A DNA stretch of 64,000 bases, taken from the NCBI RefSeq assembly GCF_030816855.1, contig NZ_JAUSYK010000001.1, forward strand, positions 2,852,001 to 2,916,000, in the 5' to 3' direction. The notes under the pieces are model-generated. The model saw only the letters and a list, made by a program, of their open reading frames with translations. It was not told the DNA's origin and made no database searches. Shown here piece after piece: positions 1 to 8,175 of the stretch. The DNA comes from Arthrobacter sp. B3I4 (lineage in GTDB: Bacteria; Actinomycetota; Actinomycetes; Actinomycetales; Micrococcaceae). The position numbers and the translations under genes were made by a program. How positions within the stretch are numbered: the first letter of the stretch is position 1; the number at the start of each line of letters is the position of its first letter.

Positions 1-1
1 C

Positions 2-439
2 GGCGGCCAGCTGCTCTTCGCCTGGATGCACCAGCACCATGTGCTGCACTGGACCGACAGCAAGCTCAGCATCGACTGGGACGAGGCAGCCGACGTCGTT
101 GTTGAACTCGGCGCGAAGATCGAAGAGCTCTACTGGCGCTCGATCGACCGCCCCAAGATGGCTCACTGGCTGGCCGCGTACGAGCTGATCTCCGGCACCG
201 TCACGCCCAACCCGGCGTCCGTCTGGGCCAAGGGTCCGGGCGCGTTGCCGCTGGACGGGCCGCCGCGCGGCCTGACCGACCAGGTGCTCGACGACGAATT
301 CCCGCTCTCCATGTTTTACGAGGCGCTGGAGAAGAAGATGCGCACCGTCATCGAATCGACTACCGGCATCACGGGGACGACAGATGCCGCTGCAGCCCCG
401 GCCACCGAGCCCGCCGGCCGGGCCATGAACGCCGGATGA
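2..439 (+). CDS. DUF6421 family protein, C-terminal part
   Basis: The reading frame is open from the window edge and ends at a TGA that overlaps the next start (ATGA), so about 145 C-terminal residues are visible and the 5' part lies outside. The fragment is acidic and aromatic-rich in its first half, then ends in a low-complexity Ala/Thr/Pro tail. I assign it to DUF6421, an actinobacterial family of unknown function, from the remembered look of the C-terminus and from its usual position before an SDR and a threonine aldolase gene. The family name is inference; that it is a real coding end is well supported by the coupled overlap. Confidence 0.7.
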   Translation, partial: GGQLLFAWMHQHHVLHWTDSKLSIDWDEAADVVVELGAKIEELYWRSIDRPKMAHWLAAYELISGTVTPNPASVWAKGPGALPLDGPPRGLTDQVLDDEFPLSMFYEALEKKMRTVIESTTGITGTTDAAAAPATEPAGRAMNAG

Positions 440-1179
440 GTGACGGAGTGAACGTCCTCGTCGCCGGCGGCAGCAGCCCGTCCGGGATTGCCGTGGCCCG
501 CGCCCTCCGGGGCGCCGGGCACACGGTCTTCACTGTCGGTTCGGACGCAGCCCGCATCCGCGCCGCCGCCGCTGCGGCCGGCGACGGCGTGGTGCCACTA
601 GCCTGTGACCTGTCCGACCCGGCGGCGGTCCGGGAGCTGCAGAGGGACCTCAGCGAGCGGGCCGGGCGGATCGACGGCGTCATCCATCTGGTCGGCGGCT
701 GGCGCGGGGCCAAGGGCATTCCGGACCAAAGCGACGCAGACTGGGAATTCCTGGAACGCAACGCCGTCTCGACGCTGCGCAACGTCAGCCGGGCCTTTTA
801 TGACGATCTGGCCGGCTCGGACAACGGCCGCCTGGCCATCGTCTCCTCCACGGCGGTAGCGAACCCGACGGCGGGCGGCGCCAGCTACGCGGCGGCCAAG
901 GCCGCGGCGGAGGCCTGGACGCTCGCTGTAGCCGACGGATTCCGGCGCGCCCAGTCCGGCACCCCTGACCCGGGAGTGACAGCCGAACCCGTTCAGCAGC
1001 GCAGCGCCGCTGTTATCTTCGTCGTGAAGGCCCTCGTGGACGATGCCATGCGCGCGGCTGCGCCGGAACGGAAGTTCCCGGGTTTCACCGACGTCGAGGA
1101 CCTGGCGGCCGCCGTCGCGGATCTCTTCCAGGCCCCGGCCGCAGAAGTAAATGGCCGGCGGTTGCCGCTTAGCCGATGA
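436..1179 (+). CDS. SDR family NAD(P)-dependent oxidoreductase
   Basis: A 247-residue classical short-chain dehydrogenase/reductase, expected to be a cytoplasmic Rossmann-fold oxidoreductase. The nucleotide-binding glycine motif is at residues 11-17 (GGSSPSG, a variant of TGxxxGxG). The family Asn is near residue 109, the catalytic Ser at 137-138, and the Tyr151-xxx-Lys155 pair is present as SYAAAK. Its start overlaps the stop of the upstream DUF6421 gene by four bases, so the two are probably translated together. The substrate cannot be read from the sequence. Length is normal for the family. Confidence 0.9.
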   Translation: MSDGVNVLVAGGSSPSGIAVARALRGAGHTVFTVGSDAARIRAAAAAAGDGVVPLACDLSDPAAVRELQRDLSERAGRIDGVIHLVGGWRGAKGIPDQSDADWEFLERNAVSTLRNVSRAFYDDLAGSDNGRLAIVSSTAVANPTAGGASYAAAKAAAEAWTLAVADGFRRAQSGTPDPGVTAEPVQQRSAAVIFVVKALVDDAMRAAAPERKFPGFTDVEDLAAAVADLFQAPAAEVNGRRLPLSR

Positions 1180-1192
1180 CCCCGCACCTGCC

Positions 1193-1198
1193 TAGACT
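1193..1198 (+). promoter_or_regulatory. -10 box of a leaderless-type promoter for the threonine aldolase gene
   Basis: The hexamer TAGACT ends 6 nt before the GTG at 1205 and no Shine-Dalgarno sequence lies between them. Transcription should therefore begin at or next to the start codon, which supports GTG 1205 as the start. Confidence 0.6.
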
Positions 1199-1204
1199 GA
1201 AAGC

Positions 1205-2329
1205 GTGAGCAAAGCGATGACCAGCATGGTCGAAACAAACACGGTCCGATCCACCTCAGATGACGCTTCCGCCGGCGCTGCGCGGTTGCACGACCCGTCG
1301 GTCCGGGGCTTCGCCTCGGACAACTACTCCGGCGTCCACCCGGAGGTGCTGGCGGCCCTGGCCGCAGCCAACGAAGGCCATCAGGTCTCCTACGGCGAGG
1401 ACGACTACACCGCCCGCCTGCAGGAGCTGATGGAGGAACACTTCGGTGCGGGCATTGAATGCTTCCCGGTCTTCAACGGCACCGGCGCGAACGTCCTCTC
1501 ACTCCAGTCCCTGCTCCCCCGCTGGGGCGCCGTCATTTGCGCCTCGACCGCCCACATCAACATGGATGAGAACGGCGCTCCGGAGCGGATCGGCGGGATC
1601 AAGCTGCTGCAGGTCCCGACGCCGGACGGCAAGCTCACTCCGGCCCTGATCGACCAGGAAGCGTGGGGCTGGGGCGATGAGCACCGGGCACAGCCGCTGG
1701 CCGTTTCGATCACGCAGACTACCGAGCTGGGGACCTGCTACACCCCCGAGGAGGTCCGCGCCATCGCCGAGCACGTCCACTCCAAGGGCATGAAACTGCA
1801 CATGGACGGCGCGCGGCTGGCCAACGCCGCAGCACACCTGGACGTCCCGCTGCGCGCCTTCACCCGTGACGCGGGCGTGGACATCCTCTCTTTTGGCGGC
1901 ACCAAAAACGGTCTGCTCTTCGGCGAAGTCGTGATCGCACTGAACCCGGAGGCAGCGCACGGCCTGGTCTACCTGCGCAAGATGAACATGCAGCTGGCCT
2001 CCAAGATGCGGTTTATGTCCGCACAGTTCATCGCCCTGCTCGAAGGCGACCTGTGGCTGCGGTCGGCCGCGCACGCCAATGCGATGGCGGCCCGGCTGCG
2101 CGCCGGCGTCGAATCCATTCCGGGCGTGGAACTGAGCCAGAAGACCGAGTCCAACGGCGTGTTCGCCGTCCTGCCGGCCGGCTCCGCGGACCGGCTGCGG
2201 CAGTCCTTCCGCTTCTATGACTGGAACGAAGCGGCCCGGGAGGTCCGCTGGATGTGCTCCTTCGACACCACCGAGGAAGATGTTGATTCGTTCATCGCCG
2301 CTATCAAGCGCGAACTGGCGGAGAACTAA
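1205..2329 (+). CDS. ltaE: Low-specificity L-threonine aldolase
   Basis: A PLP-dependent fold-type I enzyme that cleaves L-threonine or L-allo-threonine to glycine and acetaldehyde in the cytoplasm. Of 374 residues, the family core begins near residue 35 (GFASDNYSG). The PLP-contacting DGAR motif is at 201-204 and the Schiff-base lysine is K234 in the motif SFGGTKNG. GTG 1205 is chosen because a TAGACT -10 box sits 6 nt upstream. ATG 1217 is an alternative that removes four residues. The first 28 residues are variable and longer than in many homologues. A terminator-like hairpin follows at 2332-2370. Confidence 0.92.
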   Translation: MSKAMTSMVETNTVRSTSDDASAGAARLHDPSVRGFASDNYSGVHPEVLAALAAANEGHQVSYGEDDYTARLQELMEEHFGAGIECFPVFNGTGANVLSLQSLLPRWGAVICASTAHINMDENGAPERIGGIKLLQVPTPDGKLTPALIDQEAWGWGDEHRAQPLAVSITQTTELGTCYTPEEVRAIAEHVHSKGMKLHMDGARLANAAAHLDVPLRAFTRDAGVDILSFGGTKNGLLFGEVVIALNPEAAHGLVYLRKMNMQLASKMRFMSAQFIALLEGDLWLRSAAHANAMAARLRAGVESIPGVELSQKTESNGVFAVLPAGSADRLRQSFRFYDWNEAAREVRWMCSFDTTEEDVDSFIAAIKRELAEN

Positions 2330-2331
2330 GC

Positions 2332-2370
2332 CGGTCCCCGCCGGGCGGCGAGCCTGCCCGGCCGGGACCG
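2332..2370 (+). terminator. Hairpin terminator after ltaE
   Basis: CGGTCCC and CCGGGC pair with GCCCGG and GGGACCG around a 9-nt loop, interrupted by one 2-nt internal mismatch. There is no U tract, as is common for actinobacterial terminators. It starts 2 nt after the ltaE stop. Confidence 0.6.
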
Positions 2371-2380
2371 CCCCTGTGCA

Positions 2381-2386
2381 TACCCT
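2381..2386 (+). promoter_or_regulatory. -10 box of a leaderless-type promoter for the DUF3000 gene
   Basis: TACCCT lies exactly 6 nt before GTG 2393, the same geometry as the ltaE promoter, with no ribosome binding site between. It supports the GTG start. Confidence 0.5.
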
Positions 2387-2392
2387 GTCCCT

Positions 2393-3037
2393 GTGAACCC
2401 CCTCGACCAGGTCCCGGCGGATTTTCTCTTCGCCCTGGGAACCCTTCGAAAAGCACGGTGCCGCAGCGAGCTGCGCCTCAACGAGATCCCGGCCCCGGGC
2501 AGGCTCGCGCCCTATGCCGTGGCACTCGGCGCGGAAGTCATGGTCCCCGACGGGGCCGCCCCCGGTGCGTTGCACGGCCCGGCAGCCGCCGCGTTCGCGC
2601 CGGCGTCCGGCGGTGACGACGTCGAACTCGCCAGCGGCCGGTTCATTCTGCTGCACGATCCCGACGGTTCGGCGGTGTGGGACGGCGAATTCCGGGTGGT
2701 GACCTACATCCGCGCCCAGCTTGAGCCCGACATGGGCAACGACGAAATGCTGGGCTCGGTGGCCTGGACCTGGCTCGTGGAGGCGCTGGAAAACCACCGG
2801 GCGCCCTACCGTTCGGCCGGGGGCACGGCCACCCGGGTGCTCTCCGAAAGCTTCGGCACGCTCGCCGGCCGGCCCGGAACCATCGACATTGAACTGCGTG
2901 CCTCGTGGACACCGGCTGGCAGGGACATCACGGCCCACCTGGAGGCCTGGTCGGATATGGTGTGCACCTTTGCCGGCCTGCCGCCGCTTCCCGACGGCGT
3001 CTCCGCACTGCCGCGCCGGCGTCCCGGGCAGGCGTGA
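2393..3037 (+). CDS. DUF3000 domain-containing protein
   Basis: A 214-residue protein of the actinobacterial DUF3000 family (Rv2680-like by synteny); its function is unknown. No signal peptide or membrane segment is visible, so it is probably cytoplasmic. The family-like core covers the motif region around LARPLLASGRFILLHDPDG-type residues near 75-90 and an acidic stretch EPDMGNDEMLG-type near 107-118. It sits directly before the RNase D gene, as in mycobacteria, which suggests but does not show a link to RNA metabolism. The start is a leaderless GTG. Confidence 0.88.
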   Translation: MNPLDQVPADFLFALGTLRKARCRSELRLNEIPAPGRLAPYAVALGAEVMVPDGAAPGALHGPAAAAFAPASGGDDVELASGRFILLHDPDGSAVWDGEFRVVTYIRAQLEPDMGNDEMLGSVAWTWLVEALENHRAPYRSAGGTATRVLSESFGTLAGRPGTIDIELRASWTPAGRDITAHLEAWSDMVCTFAGLPPLPDGVSALPRRRPGQA

Positions 3038-3100
3038 GCGGACCCCGCAGAGCGCCGCTTCGGCCGGTAACAGCGGCGTTGTCGGTAAACTGAACTCATC

Positions 3101-4501
3101 ATGACCCCTCATAATCCGGAAATCAGCACCGCGGGCACCCCCACCGCGACCAGCAGCACAGAGGCCGGCGCCGCCGCCCACATCACGGTGGAAGGCTTTG
3201 ACAGCCTGGTGCCCGAGGTCATCGACCTCGACGCCCCGCGGGACGGCGTGCCGCTCGTCATAGAGACCCACGCCGGACTCGAGCGATGTGCCGCAGCCCT
3301 GGCGGCCGGCCACGGCCCCGCAGGCGTCGACGCGGAACGCGCTTCCGGCTTCCGCTACGGCCAGCGCGCCTTCCTCGTCCAGATCCGCCGCGAAGGCGCC
3401 GGCACCTGGCTGATCGACCCGGAGCCCTTCGGGGACCTGCGCATTATCAACGACGCGCTGCGCGGCGTCGAATGGATCCTGCACGCGGCCAGCCAGGACC
3501 TGCCCTGCCTGTCCGAGCTCGGCATGTGGCCGGACAAACTCTTCGACACCGAACTTGCCGCCCGGCTGGCAGGGCTGCCCCGGGTGGGCCTCGCCGCCGT
3601 CATCGAACAGCTTCTGGGCTTCGGCCTGGCGAAGGAGCACTCCGCCGCCGACTGGTCGACCCGGCCGCTGCCCGAGCCGTGGCTGCGCTACGCCGCGCTC
3701 GACGTCGAGGTCCTCACCGAACTGCGCGAGGAGCTGATCGAGCTGCTCACTGCCGACGGAAAACTCGAATACGCCGAACAGGAATTCGCGGCCATCCTTG
3801 AGGCCGGTCAGGCTCCCCCGCGCGTTGACCCTTGGCGCAAGACCTCCGGGTTGCACCAGATCCGTGACCGCCGCCAGCTCGCCGCAGTCCGCGAACTCTG
3901 GCTGGAGCGCGACTCGCTGGCGCAAAAGCGCGACGTCGCCCCGGGACGGCTGATTCCCGATTCCTCCCTGGTGGCCGCTGCCAAGGCCATGCCCGCCACC
4001 GTCCCGCAACTGCTCGGCACCAAGGGTTTCCATGGCCGTGCCGCGCAGCGGGAGGCGCCGCGCTGGCTGCGCTGCATCACCGCGGCCCGCAACCTCGAGG
4101 AACTGCCGCCGCTGCATCTTGCCACCAACGCTCCCCCGCCGCCGCGCGTCTGGGCCGACCGGGATCCCGAGGCCGCGGCCCGGCTCGCCACCGCCCGGCC
4201 GAAGCTCCAGGCGCTGGCCGAGCAGCTGAACCTGCCGGTCGAGAACCTGCTGACCCCTGATTATCTGCGCCGTGTGGCGTGGCGTCCCCCGGTGGAGGTT
4301 AGCGAAGAAGGCATCGCCGAGGAGCTCCAGAACCTTGGGGCCCGGCAGTGGCAGGTTAAGCTCACCGCGCCGCTGATCGCTGAGGCGTTCCTCAATCCGC
4401 AGCCCCTGCCGCCCAAGGAAGCCAAGGCGCCCACGACCGCGGGGCCCGGAACGGCAGCCCCGTCCGGCACGCCCGAAGCTCCGGCCGCCGCCGCTTCCTG
4501 A
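3101..4501 (+). CDS. HRDC domain-containing ribonuclease D-like 3'-5' exonuclease
   Basis: A DEDDy-type 3'-5' exonuclease fused to an HRDC nucleic-acid-binding domain, 466 residues, related to RNase D (Rv2681 by synteny). The first 50 residues are a low-complexity leader. Exonuclease acidic residues are visible at D77 and E79 (VDAERA), D133 (HAASQDL), and Y197 with D201 (YAALD), the YxxxD pair that defines the DEDDy class. The HRDC domain covers about residues 250-325, and the C-terminus ends in a Pro/Ala-rich tail. It is likely cytoplasmic, with a role in structured RNA or tRNA 3' maturation by analogy. A TAAACT hexamer 9 nt upstream may be its -10 box. Confidence 0.9.
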   Translation: MTPHNPEISTAGTPTATSSTEAGAAAHITVEGFDSLVPEVIDLDAPRDGVPLVIETHAGLERCAAALAAGHGPAGVDAERASGFRYGQRAFLVQIRREGAGTWLIDPEPFGDLRIINDALRGVEWILHAASQDLPCLSELGMWPDKLFDTELAARLAGLPRVGLAAVIEQLLGFGLAKEHSAADWSTRPLPEPWLRYAALDVEVLTELREELIELLTADGKLEYAEQEFAAILEAGQAPPRVDPWRKTSGLHQIRDRRQLAAVRELWLERDSLAQKRDVAPGRLIPDSSLVAAAKAMPATVPQLLGTKGFHGRAAQREAPRWLRCITAARNLEELPPLHLATNAPPPPRVWADRDPEAAARLATARPKLQALAEQLNLPVENLLTPDYLRRVAWRPPVEVSEEGIAEELQNLGARQWQVKLTAPLIAEAFLNPQPLPPKEAKAPTTAGPGTAAPSGTPEAPAAAAS

Positions 4502-4520
4502 GCCTCACCGCCTCCTTGCC

Positions 4521-4548
4521 AGCCATGTTACCGGCGAGTAACATGGCT
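4521..4548. promoter_or_regulatory. Perfect 11-bp inverted repeat upstream of fadA (candidate operator)
   Basis: AGCCATGTTAC and GTAACATGGCT are exact inverted copies separated by CGGCGA. The site begins 20 nt after the RNase D stop and ends 92 nt before the fadA start. The GTTAC-N6-GTAAC core looks like a TetR-type operator. It could instead be a terminator of the upstream gene, but no U tract follows. The regulator is not encoded nearby. Confidence 0.5.
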
Positions 4549-4640
4549 AGGGATGCCGCCAGGATCGCGCGCCGTCCCATTCCAGCCGTTACCGGCTGCG
4601 GGCCGCGGTCCGGCACCCCTGTCTCAATGAGGAGTAACAC

Positions 4641-5915
4641 GTGAGCCAAGCCCGCCCAAGCGGAACATCCAGCCGCGGAAACGCACGCACAGTCCGCGAC
4701 GTCGTTTTTGTTGACGGCGTCCGCACCCCGTTCGGCCGCGCCGGCGAGAAGGGGATCTACGCCGGAACCCGCGCCGATGACCTCGTGGTCAAGTGCATCC
4801 GTGAACTCCTGCGCCGCAATCCGTCCCTGCCGGCCGCCCGCGTCGATGAGGTGGCCATTGCCGCCACCACCCAGACCGGCGACCAGGGCCTGACTATCGG
4901 CCGCACCGCCGCCCTGCTGGCCGGGCTGCCGCGGACCGTCCCGGGTTTCGCGATTGACCGGATGTGCGCCGGTGCCATGACCGCCGTAACCACCACGGCC
5001 AGCGGCATCGGTTTCGGCGCGTACGACGTCGTGATCGCCGGCGGCGTCGAACACATGGGCAACCACCCGATGGGCGCAGGCGCGGACCCCAACCCGCGGT
5101 TCATGTCCGAACGGATCGTGGACCCGGCCGCCCTCAACATGGGCAACACCGCGGAGAACCTGCACGACCGCTTCCCCGCCATCACCAAGGACCGCACCGA
5201 CGCCTACGCGGTCGCCTCCCAGGACAAGCTCGCCGCGGCCTACGCCAAAGACCAGATCCAGCCGGACCTGGTGCCGGTGGCCACGATGAAGCCGGGCCAG
5301 GGCTGGACCGTGAACACCGTGGACGAACCTCCCCGCCCGGGAACGTCCGTCGAGGACCTGGCCGCGCTCCGGACCCCGTTCCGCGCACATGGCCGCGTCA
5401 CCGCCGGCAACGCCGCCGGCCTCAACGACGGCGCCACCGCGGCGCTGCTGGCCTCCGCCGACGCGGCCGAAGAACTCGGCCTGCCGGTCAAGATGCGACT
5501 GGTCAGCTACGCCTTCGCCGGCGTCGAACCGGAAGTGATGGGCATCGGCCCGGTCCCGGCCACCGAAAAGGCCCTCAAGAACGCCGGCCTCGGCATCGAC
5601 GACATCGGCCTGTTCGAAATCAACGAAGCCTTCGCCGTGCAGGTCCTCAGCTTCCTGGACCACTTCGGCATCGCCGACGACGACCCCCGGGTCAACCGCT
5701 ACGGCGGCGCGATCGCCGTTGGGCACCCGCTCGCCTCCTCGGGCGTCCGGCTGATGAACCAGCTGGCCCGCCAGTTCGAGGAAGACCCTGCCGTCCGCTT
5801 CGGCATGACCACCATGTGCATCGGCCTCGGCATGGGGGCCACCGTCATTTGGGAGAACCCGCACCACGCCGATTACGGCACCGATTACACCACCGAGACT
5901 GGAGCCGCAGCATGA
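4641..5915 (+). CDS. fadA: Acetyl-CoA C-acyltransferase (3-ketoacyl-CoA thiolase)
   Basis: A thiolase that performs the last step of fatty-acid beta-oxidation, cleaving 3-ketoacyl-CoA with CoA. Of 424 residues, the acyl-accepting cysteine is C109 (DRMCAGAM), the family NEAF motif is at 328-331, the catalytic His is H362 (GHPLASSG) and the second cysteine is C393 (MCIGLGMG). The start is GTG with GAGGAG immediately upstream. Its stop overlaps the fadB start as ATGA, giving a translationally coupled FadA/FadB pair, as expected for the two subunits of a trifunctional complex. The order is thiolase first, unlike fadBA of enterobacteria. A palindrome at 4521-4548 may control the operon. Confidence 0.93.
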   Translation: MSQARPSGTSSRGNARTVRDVVFVDGVRTPFGRAGEKGIYAGTRADDLVVKCIRELLRRNPSLPAARVDEVAIAATTQTGDQGLTIGRTAALLAGLPRTVPGFAIDRMCAGAMTAVTTTASGIGFGAYDVVIAGGVEHMGNHPMGAGADPNPRFMSERIVDPAALNMGNTAENLHDRFPAITKDRTDAYAVASQDKLAAAYAKDQIQPDLVPVATMKPGQGWTVNTVDEPPRPGTSVEDLAALRTPFRAHGRVTAGNAAGLNDGATAALLASADAAEELGLPVKMRLVSYAFAGVEPEVMGIGPVPATEKALKNAGLGIDDIGLFEINEAFAVQVLSFLDHFGIADDDPRVNRYGGAIAVGHPLASSGVRLMNQLARQFEEDPAVRFGMTTMCIGLGMGATVIWENPHHADYGTDYTTETGAAA

Positions 5916-8077
5916 GCGCCGCCGATTTCCGCAAACTTGCCGACCTGTTCCCAAACGAAACGGTGACGCACTCCTACGTCCAGGACATCCAGCTCCCCGC
6001 CGTGAACGGGAAAAGCCCGGGCACCTTCGCCTTGGTGACGCTGGACAACGGCCTGGACCACTCCAAGCCGACCACCTTGGGCCCGAACACCCTGATCGAG
6101 CTCGGCTCCGTGCTTGAGGGGCTGCGGGACCGCGCCGCCCGCGGCGAGATCGCCGGCGTCGGCGTCACCGGCAAACCGTACTTCCTGGTCGCCGGTGCCG
6201 ATCTGTCCACGGTCAAGTCGGTCAGCGGCCGCGAGCAGGGGCTGTGGATGGCCCAGCTGGGCCACGACGTCTACGCGACCCTGGCCAACCTCGGCGTGCC
6301 CAGCTTCGCGTTCATCAACGGTCTGGCTCTGGGCGGCGGGCTGGAGATCGCGCTGCAGTCCACCTACCGCACCGTGTCCACCGGCGCCGGCGCACTGGCA
6401 CTGCCGGAGGCCTTCATCGGGCTGGTTCCGGGCTGGGGCGGCGTCTACATCCTGCCCCGGCTGATCGGCCCCGAGAACGCCGTCAAGGTGATGATCGAGA
6501 ACCCGCTGAGTAACAACCGCACGCTCACCGGCCCGCAGGCTTACGAACTTGGCGTCGCCGACGCACTCTTCGAGCCGGCGGACTTCGTCGAGCAGTCCGT
6601 TGCCTGGGCCGCCCGGGTGATCGCCGGGGACGTTGCTCCCGAACGTGCCAACGCCGTCGACCCGGCCGCGCCGGAGGTGGCAGAGCGCTGGGACGCTGCG
6701 GTTGCCGCAGGACGTGCCTTCGTGGAAGCCAAGACCTCCAACGCCTCCCCCGCGCCGGCCAAGGTGCTTGAGGTGCTCGAAGCCAACCGCACCATGACCC
6801 AGCAGCAGTCCGCGGAGCTCGAATGCGAAACCCTCGCCGACCTGATGCAAACCGACGAGTTCCGCTCCACGGTGTACGCCTTCCTGGACCTGGTCCAGCG
6901 CCGTTCCAAACGCCCCGCGGGCGCCCCGGACCGCAAGCTCGCCCGGCCGGTGACGAAGATCGGCGTCGTGGGCGCCGGCCTGATGGCCAGCCAGCTCGCG
7001 CTGCTCTTCGCCCGCCAGCTCAAGGTGCCGGTGGTGATGACGGACATCGACCAGGCACGCGTGGACAAGGGCGTGGACTACGTGCACGCCGAGGTGGACA
7101 AGCTGCTGGCAAAGAAGCGGATCAGCGCGGACGCCGCCAACCGGACCAAGGCCCTGGTCAGCGGTTCGGTCTCCAAGGAGGCCTTCGCCGACGCCGATCT
7201 CGTCATCGAGGCCGTCTTCGAAGAGCTCAACGTCAAGAAGCAGGTGTTCAAGGAGGTCGAGGCGATCGTCTCGCCCGAGTGCATCCTGGCCACCAACACG
7301 TCCTCACTTTCGGTCACCGCGATGGCGGAAGACCTGGAGCACCCCGAACGGCTGGTCGGCTTCCACTTCTTCAACCCGGTGGCCGTGATGCCGCTGCTGG
7401 AGATCGTCCGGGCGCCGAAGACCGACGACGCCGTGCTGGCCACCGCGTTCGAGCTCGCCAAGGGCCTCAAGAAATCCGCGGTGCTGGTCAAGGACGCCGC
7501 CGCGTTCGTCGTCAACCGGCTGCTGCTGCGGCTGATGGGCGAGGTGACCGCCGCCTTCGACGAGGGCACCCCGGCCGAGGTGGCGGACAACGCGCTGCGC
7601 CCGATGGGGCTGCCGATGACGCCCTTCACCCTCGGCGCCATGGTGGGACTGCCGGTCGCCCAGCACGTCCAGGAATCCCTGCACACCGCCTTCGGAGACC
7701 GCTTCACGGTCTCGAAGAACCTGCAGGCGCTGATCGACAACGGCATTAAGTCCGTCTGGGATCCGGCCTCGGTGAAGGCCGGCAAGCCCGTCATTCCCGC
7801 CGAAACCCTGGCCCTGATGTCCTTTGGCAACTCGCCCTCCACCGCCGAGGAAGTGTTGCGCCGGACGCAGGACGCCCTCGCGGAGGAGATCGGCCTGATG
7901 CTGGATGAGGGCGTCGTTGCCGGACCGGAGGACATCGACCTTTGCATGATCCTCGGCGCGGGCTGGCCGATGTTCCTCGGCGGCATCACCCCGTACCTGG
8001 ACCGGGTGGGCGCCTCCGAGCGGGTCACCGGCAAGAAGTTCCTGGCACCGGGGGTTGCTTCGGCGCCGGCTGTTTAG
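5912..8077 (+). CDS. fadB: FadB-type multifunctional enoyl-CoA hydratase / 3-hydroxyacyl-CoA dehydrogenase
   Basis: A 721-residue protein for the hydration and NAD-dependent oxidation steps of beta-oxidation. The N-terminal crotonase domain (about 1-190) has the oxyanion-hole region VAGADLS at 93-99 and the two glutamates of the family, E145 (GGGLE) and E166 (LPE). The NAD-binding domain starts near 345 with the GVVGAGLM motif at 351-358. The dehydrogenase catalytic His is H485 (FHFFNPV). Both active sites therefore look complete. The length is close to E. coli FadB (729). The reading frame is open far upstream; the start was set at ATG 5912 because it couples with the fadA stop. A strong terminator follows. 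Confidence 0.93.
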   Translation: MSAADFRKLADLFPNETVTHSYVQDIQLPAVNGKSPGTFALVTLDNGLDHSKPTTLGPNTLIELGSVLEGLRDRAARGEIAGVGVTGKPYFLVAGADLSTVKSVSGREQGLWMAQLGHDVYATLANLGVPSFAFINGLALGGGLEIALQSTYRTVSTGAGALALPEAFIGLVPGWGGVYILPRLIGPENAVKVMIENPLSNNRTLTGPQAYELGVADALFEPADFVEQSVAWAARVIAGDVAPERANAVDPAAPEVAERWDAAVAAGRAFVEAKTSNASPAPAKVLEVLEANRTMTQQQSAELECETLADLMQTDEFRSTVYAFLDLVQRRSKRPAGAPDRKLARPVTKIGVVGAGLMASQLALLFARQLKVPVVMTDIDQARVDKGVDYVHAEVDKLLAKKRISADAANRTKALVSGSVSKEAFADADLVIEAVFEELNVKKQVFKEVEAIVSPECILATNTSSLSVTAMAEDLEHPERLVGFHFFNPVAVMPLLEIVRAPKTDDAVLATAFELAKGLKKSAVLVKDAAAFVVNRLLLRLMGEVTAAFDEGTPAEVADNALRPMGLPMTPFTLGAMVGLPVAQHVQESLHTAFGDRFTVSKNLQALIDNGIKSVWDPASVKAGKPVIPAETLALMSFGNSPSTAEEVLRRTQDALAEEIGLMLDEGVVAGPEDIDLCMILGAGWPMFLGGITPYLDRVGASERVTGKKFLAPGVASAPAV

Positions 8078-8109
8078 GGCCCGCTGCCTAGCCGTAGCGA
8101 AGACGCAGC

Positions 8110-8152
8110 AGGCGCCGCCGTTCCCAGCGACGACGCGGGGACGGCGGCGCCT
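8110..8152 (+). terminator. Terminator of the fadAB operon
   Basis: A perfect 12-bp stem, AGGCGCCGCCGT against ACGGCGGCGCCT, with a 19-nt loop, followed by TTTGTT. It lies 32 nt after the fadB stop and faces the end of the convergent membrane protein gene. Confidence 0.85.
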
Positions 8153-8175
8153 TTGTTCGTCCGGCGAGCCGGATA

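Noticed and set aside
1499..4117. A very long open frame on the minus strand (872 codons) opposite ltaE, DUF3000 and RNase D genes
   Set aside because: High-GC antisense shadow; its translation is Gly/Arg/Asp-rich without motifs and the plus-strand genes have clear families.
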